Part shown: positions 13,878-15,943 of the stretch, in pieces
Numbering within the stretch: the stretch's first letter is position 1
Layout of the letters: every line of letters starts with the position of its first letter
The notes under the pieces: generated by a model
Told to the model about the DNA's origin: nothing
The model's input: only the letters and a program-made list of their open reading frames with translations
Database searches by the model: none
DNA from: an uncultured Elusimicrobiales bacterium
Lineage (GTDB): Bacteria > Elusimicrobiota > Elusimicrobia > Elusimicrobiales > Elusimicrobiaceae
Length of the DNA stretch: 15,943 bases
Assembly (NCBI GenBank): GCA_944322775.1
Contig: CALUQA010000076.1
Location: forward strand, 1-15,943
Direction: 5' to 3'
Translations under genes and position numbers: made by a program

Positions 13878-13903
13878 CAAAACCCCTTTCCGGCCCCTCA
13901 GTT

Positions 13904-13932
13904 TGCTATCATAAAACAAGGGGGAAAATATG
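13904..13932 (+). promoter_or_regulatory. Extended -10 and ribosome binding site of the thioesterase gene
   Basis: TGCTATCAT (13904-13912) is an extended -10 without a clear -35. It is followed by CAAGGGGGAAAATATG, whose G-run lies 5-7 nt from ATG 13930. Transcription would begin near the G-run, so the leader is about 10 nt. Confidence 0.5.
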
Positions 13933-14649
13933 CTTAAAAAACCGTTTGAAGTTCGTTACGATGAATTAGACGTACAGGCACACATCAGCGTCATCTCACT
14001 TTTGCGCTATTTTGAAGAAACAGCCGCTTTAGACGCGGCGCAAATAGCCTTTGGCTGGGAAGAACTGCAAAAGCAAAACCTGGCCTGGATACTGACCCAT
14101 ATGCAGCTGGAAGTGGTCACCCCGCACGCACCCAAACAAACCGTTTTTGTGCGCACCTGGCATGCCTTTTCCGACAAAATTCTAAGCCGCAGAGAGTTTG
14201 AAATTACCACCCAGGACGGCACGGTGCTGGCTCGCGGCGCCAGCTGGTGGATTTTGATGGACACGCACAAACGGCGCATTACCAAAAACCCGCCGCAGCT
14301 GCTTGCTTTAAACCCCAAAGAACCGGTGTATGTAACGCAGGAAGAAAATTTTAAACGCGCCCTGCCGGAGAATGCCCCCGTGTATGCCCAAAAAACCTTT
14401 ACCGTGCGCACCGAAGATTTGGACTTAAACGGCCACGTCAACAATGTGCACTATGCCGCTTGGGCGCTGGATACGGGCCCGCAAGACAAACAGCTGCAAA
14501 AACTGCTGATAAACTTTAAAAACGAATGCCGCGCAGGCGAAACGGTGGACGCCCGCTCTTACCAAGAAACAGACAGTATTTATCACCATGTGCTCACCCG
14601 CCGCTCAGACGGCAAAGAAGCCGCCCGCATTATTACGTTTTGGCATTAA
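13930..14649 (+). CDS. Acyl-ACP thioesterase
   Basis: A 239-aa cytoplasmic enzyme that releases fatty acids from acyl carrier protein. It has the tandem hotdog-fold layout of the plant FatA/FatB and bacterial acyl-ACP thioesterase family (Pfam PF01643). Hotdog 1 begins FEVRYDELDVQAHISVISLLRYFEE (6-30), with the substrate-tunnel helix LLRYFEE and GASWWILMD (103-111). Hotdog 2 begins FTVRTEDLDLNGHVNNVHYAAWALD (157-181). Catalytic residues match those of plant FatB: D165, N167 and H169 in DLDLNGHVNN, and E199 (next to C200) in NECRAGE. Length is normal for bacterial members. Chain-length preference cannot be read. It is transcribed alone, divergent from copA, with 72 bp between the starts. Confidence 0.93.
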   Translation: MLKKPFEVRYDELDVQAHISVISLLRYFEETAALDAAQIAFGWEELQKQNLAWILTHMQLEVVTPHAPKQTVFVRTWHAFSDKILSRREFEITTQDGTVLARGASWWILMDTHKRRITKNPPQLLALNPKEPVYVTQEENFKRALPENAPVYAQKTFTVRTEDLDLNGHVNNVHYAAWALDTGPQDKQLQKLLINFKNECRAGETVDARSYQETDSIYHHVLTRRSDGKEAARIITFWH

Positions 14650-14672
14650 CACACAAGTCATAGGCACTATTT

Positions 14673-14706
14673 ATAGGCCCCGCCGCACAAGGCGGGGCCT
14701 ATTTTG
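14673..14706 (+). terminator. Terminator of the thioesterase gene
   Basis: TAGGCCCCGCC (14674-14684) pairs perfectly with GGCGGGGCCTA (14691-14701) around a GCACAA loop, followed by TTTTG. It is 24 nt beyond the stop and ends the transcript before the next promoter. Confidence 0.92.
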
Positions 14707-14732
14707 CTTTTTAAATAAACCTCTGCTATAAT
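14704..14732 (+). promoter_or_regulatory. Strong promoter of the acetyltransferase gene
   Basis: TTGCTT (14704-14709), a 17-nt spacer, then perfect TATAAT (14727-14732) preceded by TGC. This is the best promoter in the window. The expected start near 14739 gives a leader of about 107 nt, much longer than any other here. Confidence 0.75.
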
Positions 14733-14735
14733 ATT

Positions 14736-14845
14736 GTTAGGGGAGCTAACTTTCCCCTTAACAACCCACCGAACCGTAAAACCTTTATTTACCGTTCTTT
14801 GACAATTTCGCGACAAAGAGAGCTGGCTTGCTCAGGAGGTGTATT
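14736..14845 (+). promoter_or_regulatory. Structured leader of the acetyltransferase gene with boxA-like element
   Basis: The leader starts with two competing hairpins: GTTAG/CTAAC (14736-14740 with 14746-14750) and AGGGGA/TCCCCT (14739-14744 with 14753-14758). After an unstructured AC-rich stretch comes GTTCTTTGACAATTT (14794-14808), close to the boxA sequence of rRNA operon leaders (TGCTCTTTAACAATTT in E. coli). TCTTTG (14796-14801) can pair with CAAAGA (14814-14819), which would hide it. The leader ends in AGGAGGTG, a very strong ribosome binding site 5-7 nt from ATG 14846. I do not recognise a known riboswitch. Confidence 0.5.
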
Positions 14846-15460
14846 ATGTATTTATCTAAAGCAAATCAAGCCAATTTCTGCGCCGTGTATGAAGATATGC
14901 AAAAGCAATTCCCGTACATGGAAATAAAGGCCAAAGAAACATTCCTTACGCTTCGCCGTCAGACGCAATATCATATCTGGCTGGTGAAAAAACATACCGC
15001 AAACACAATCTGCACCGTAGGGTACATGCTTGTTTGGCTTGACACCCAAAACAGGGTGGCATGGCTGGAATATATAGCCGTACTGCGCCCCTATCACAAC
15101 CGGGGACTGGGCGGGCAAATGCTGCGCCTGCTAAAAGAAAAATACCCCGGCTTTAAAGGCTGTTTTTTAGAGTTGGAAAAGCCCTCAAAAAAAGATCAAA
15201 ATTCCCAACGCCGCATCGCCTTTTATACCCGCAAAGGGGCTTTTGCGCTTAATGTGCTTTACTTTTGCCCTCAACCCACCAAACCGTCCGTGGAGATGGA
15301 CTTGTATTTTCTGCCGTTTAAAACAGGCATACATCAACTGCCGGACCATGCCGTTTTGGGGGCCATACGGCAGGCCTACCGCACGCTGCACACAGGCATG
15401 CCGCAAGCGCAAAGAATGCTTCGCTACATAAAACCGCTTTTAAAAAGAGAAGCTTTTTAA
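14846..15460 (+). CDS. GNAT family N-acetyltransferase
   Basis: A 204-aa protein with the GNAT acetyl-CoA binding core. The strand VAWLEYIAVL (71-80) leads into the pyrophosphate-binding loop RPYHNRGLGGQML (81-93), the R-G-x-G-G form of motif A, followed by its helix. IAFYTRKGAFAL (125-136) is the usual YxxxGF-type motif B. Beyond about residue 150 there is a C-terminal extension of about 55 residues, rich in basic residues, without a known domain. The acceptor (protein, antibiotic, amine or amino acid) is not visible. The start is at 14846 because AGGAGGTG precedes it; a TTG at 14828 lies ahead of this site. It is transcribed alone from a strong promoter with a long leader. Confidence 0.85.
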   Translation: MYLSKANQANFCAVYEDMQKQFPYMEIKAKETFLTLRRQTQYHIWLVKKHTANTICTVGYMLVWLDTQNRVAWLEYIAVLRPYHNRGLGGQMLRLLKEKYPGFKGCFLELEKPSKKDQNSQRRIAFYTRKGAFALNVLYFCPQPTKPSVEMDLYFLPFKTGIHQLPDHAVLGAIRQAYRTLHTGMPQAQRMLRYIKPLLKREAF

Positions 15461-15474
15461 CAGCGTCCTAACGC

Positions 15475-15504
15475 AAACGCCGGACAAATTGTCCGGCGTT
15501 TTTT
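15475..15504 (+). terminator. Terminator of the acetyltransferase gene
   Basis: AAACGCCGGACA (15475-15486) pairs perfectly with TGTCCGGCGTTT (15490-15501) around AAT and runs into TTTTTT. It lies 14 nt after the stop. Confidence 0.93.
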
Positions 15505-15538
15505 GTTTGCCTGAAAGGCGCTCTAAAGCTTTTAGCTT

Positions 15539-15568
15539 TTGAAACACTACTGGGCGATTTGCTATACT
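15539..15568 (+). promoter_or_regulatory. Promoter of the DUF21/CNNM gene
   Basis: TTGAAA (15539-15544), an 18-nt spacer and TATACT (15563-15568) preceded by TGC. Only 9 nt separate the -10 from the ATG, so the predicted start falls within about 3 nt of the ATG, and there is no Shine-Dalgarno. Confidence 0.55.
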
Positions 15569-15577
15569 TTGCCTTAC

Positions 15578-15943
15578 ATGAGTATCGTTATTATTCTATT
15601 AATGTTGGTCTTAAACGCCTTGTTGGCCGCGTATGAAATGGCCCTGGCGTCCGCTTCCCGCACGAAACTTTCTATTCTGGCACAAGAAAAAAGACGCGGT
15701 GCAGAAAGCGCTTTGTACATGAAAGACCATATGGAAGGCAGCCTGGCCACCATTCAAATAGGCATTACGCTGGTGGGTGCGGTGGCGGCCGCCGTGGGCG
15801 GCGCAGGGGCCGACGAATGGTTTGCCCCGTGGATGCAGGAGCACTTTCACATTCCGCTTAAGCTAGCCAATGCGCTGGCCGTTATTATGGTGGTGTTGCC
15901 CTTAAGCTTTATCACCATTGTGTTTGGCGAACTGACGCCCAAA
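15578..15943 (+). CDS. DUF21/CNNM-type membrane protein, HlyC/CorC family (3' end outside window)
   Basis: The first 122 residues of a membrane protein whose frame stays open to the right edge. The opening helix (about 2-20) runs into LNALLAAYEMALASASRTKL, the classic start of the DUF21 (CNNM) transmembrane domain. IQIGITLVGAVAAAVGGA and the end LSFITIVFGELTPK are further DUF21 signatures; the GELxPK motif ends the second transmembrane block. Full-length members carry paired CBS domains and a CorC/HlyC C-terminal domain and are linked to Mg2+/Co2+ transport or resistance, often misnamed hemolysins. Those parts are not in the window. ATG 15578 is the first Met with this family's N-terminus and lacks a ribosome binding site. 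Confident family call; ion specificity unknown. Confidence 0.92.
   Translation, partial: MSIVIILLMLVLNALLAAYEMALASASRTKLSILAQEKRRGAESALYMKDHMEGSLATIQIGITLVGAVAAAVGGAGADEWFAPWMQEHFHIPLKLANALAVIMVVLPLSFITIVFGELTPK

Noticed and set aside
13858..13929. A CsoR or CopY copper operator in the copA-thioesterase intergenic region
   Set aside because: The G/C runs there form a direct, not inverted, arrangement; no TACA-N2-TGTA or CsoR-like palindrome is visible.
14794..14808. Start of an rRNA operon suggested by the boxA-like sequence
   Set aside because: The following sequence is a strong ribosome binding site and a GNAT reading frame; there is no 16S sequence.

Overview
This 15.9 kb window is a compact bacterial chromosome segment. 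It holds eleven protein genes, two of them cut by the window edges, and one additional in-frame internal start. There is no rRNA, tRNA, CRISPR array, phage or insertion sequence. The organism has a Gram-negative envelope, because it encodes an autotransporter with a C-terminal beta-barrel, a choloylglycine hydrolase of the Gram-negative sub-type and an E. coli-like DeoB. The hydrolase suggests a gut-associated life. A gut Elusimicrobiota-type organism would fit the look of the genes, but that is an impression, not something the sequence proves.

Layout, left to right: the 3' part of a choloylglycine hydrolase/penicillin acylase (+); a secreted metzincin-like zinc peptidase (+); a YeiH-type membrane protein (-); a two-gene operon (-) of an unknown 201-aa protein and a membrane-anchored c-di-GMP phosphodiesterase with a dead GGDEF domain; a large repeat-containing autotransporter (-); phosphopentomutase deoB (+); a geranylgeranyl-reductase-type flavoprotein (-); a copper P-type ATPase with HMA domains at both ends (-); an acyl-ACP thioesterase (+); a GNAT acetyltransferase with a long structured leader (+); and the start of a DUF21/CNNM (HlyC/CorC) membrane protein (+).

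Almost every gene is its own transcription unit. Intergenic gaps are short (no gene-free stretch exceeds about 200 bases) and nearly all hold a strong hairpin terminator, a recognisable promoter, or both. Two terminators serve convergent gene pairs. Only the 201-aa gene and the phosphodiesterase are clearly co-transcribed, with 3 nt between them. Several promoters share an extended -10 of the form TGCTAnnnT, and two genes appear to start at or within a few bases of their predicted transcription start.

The genes do not form one pathway. They are mostly housekeeping (nucleoside salvage, copper export, acyl-ACP hydrolysis) mixed with surface and signalling functions (autotransporter, secreted peptidase, c-di-GMP turnover). 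I see no clear new multi-gene system. The most interesting leads are the internal start in the copper ATPase gene, which would release a free CopZ-like chaperone, the unknown protein coupled to the phosphodiesterase, the boxA-like leader of the acetyltransferase gene, and a GTTAG-N5-CTAAC inverted repeat found in two leaders.
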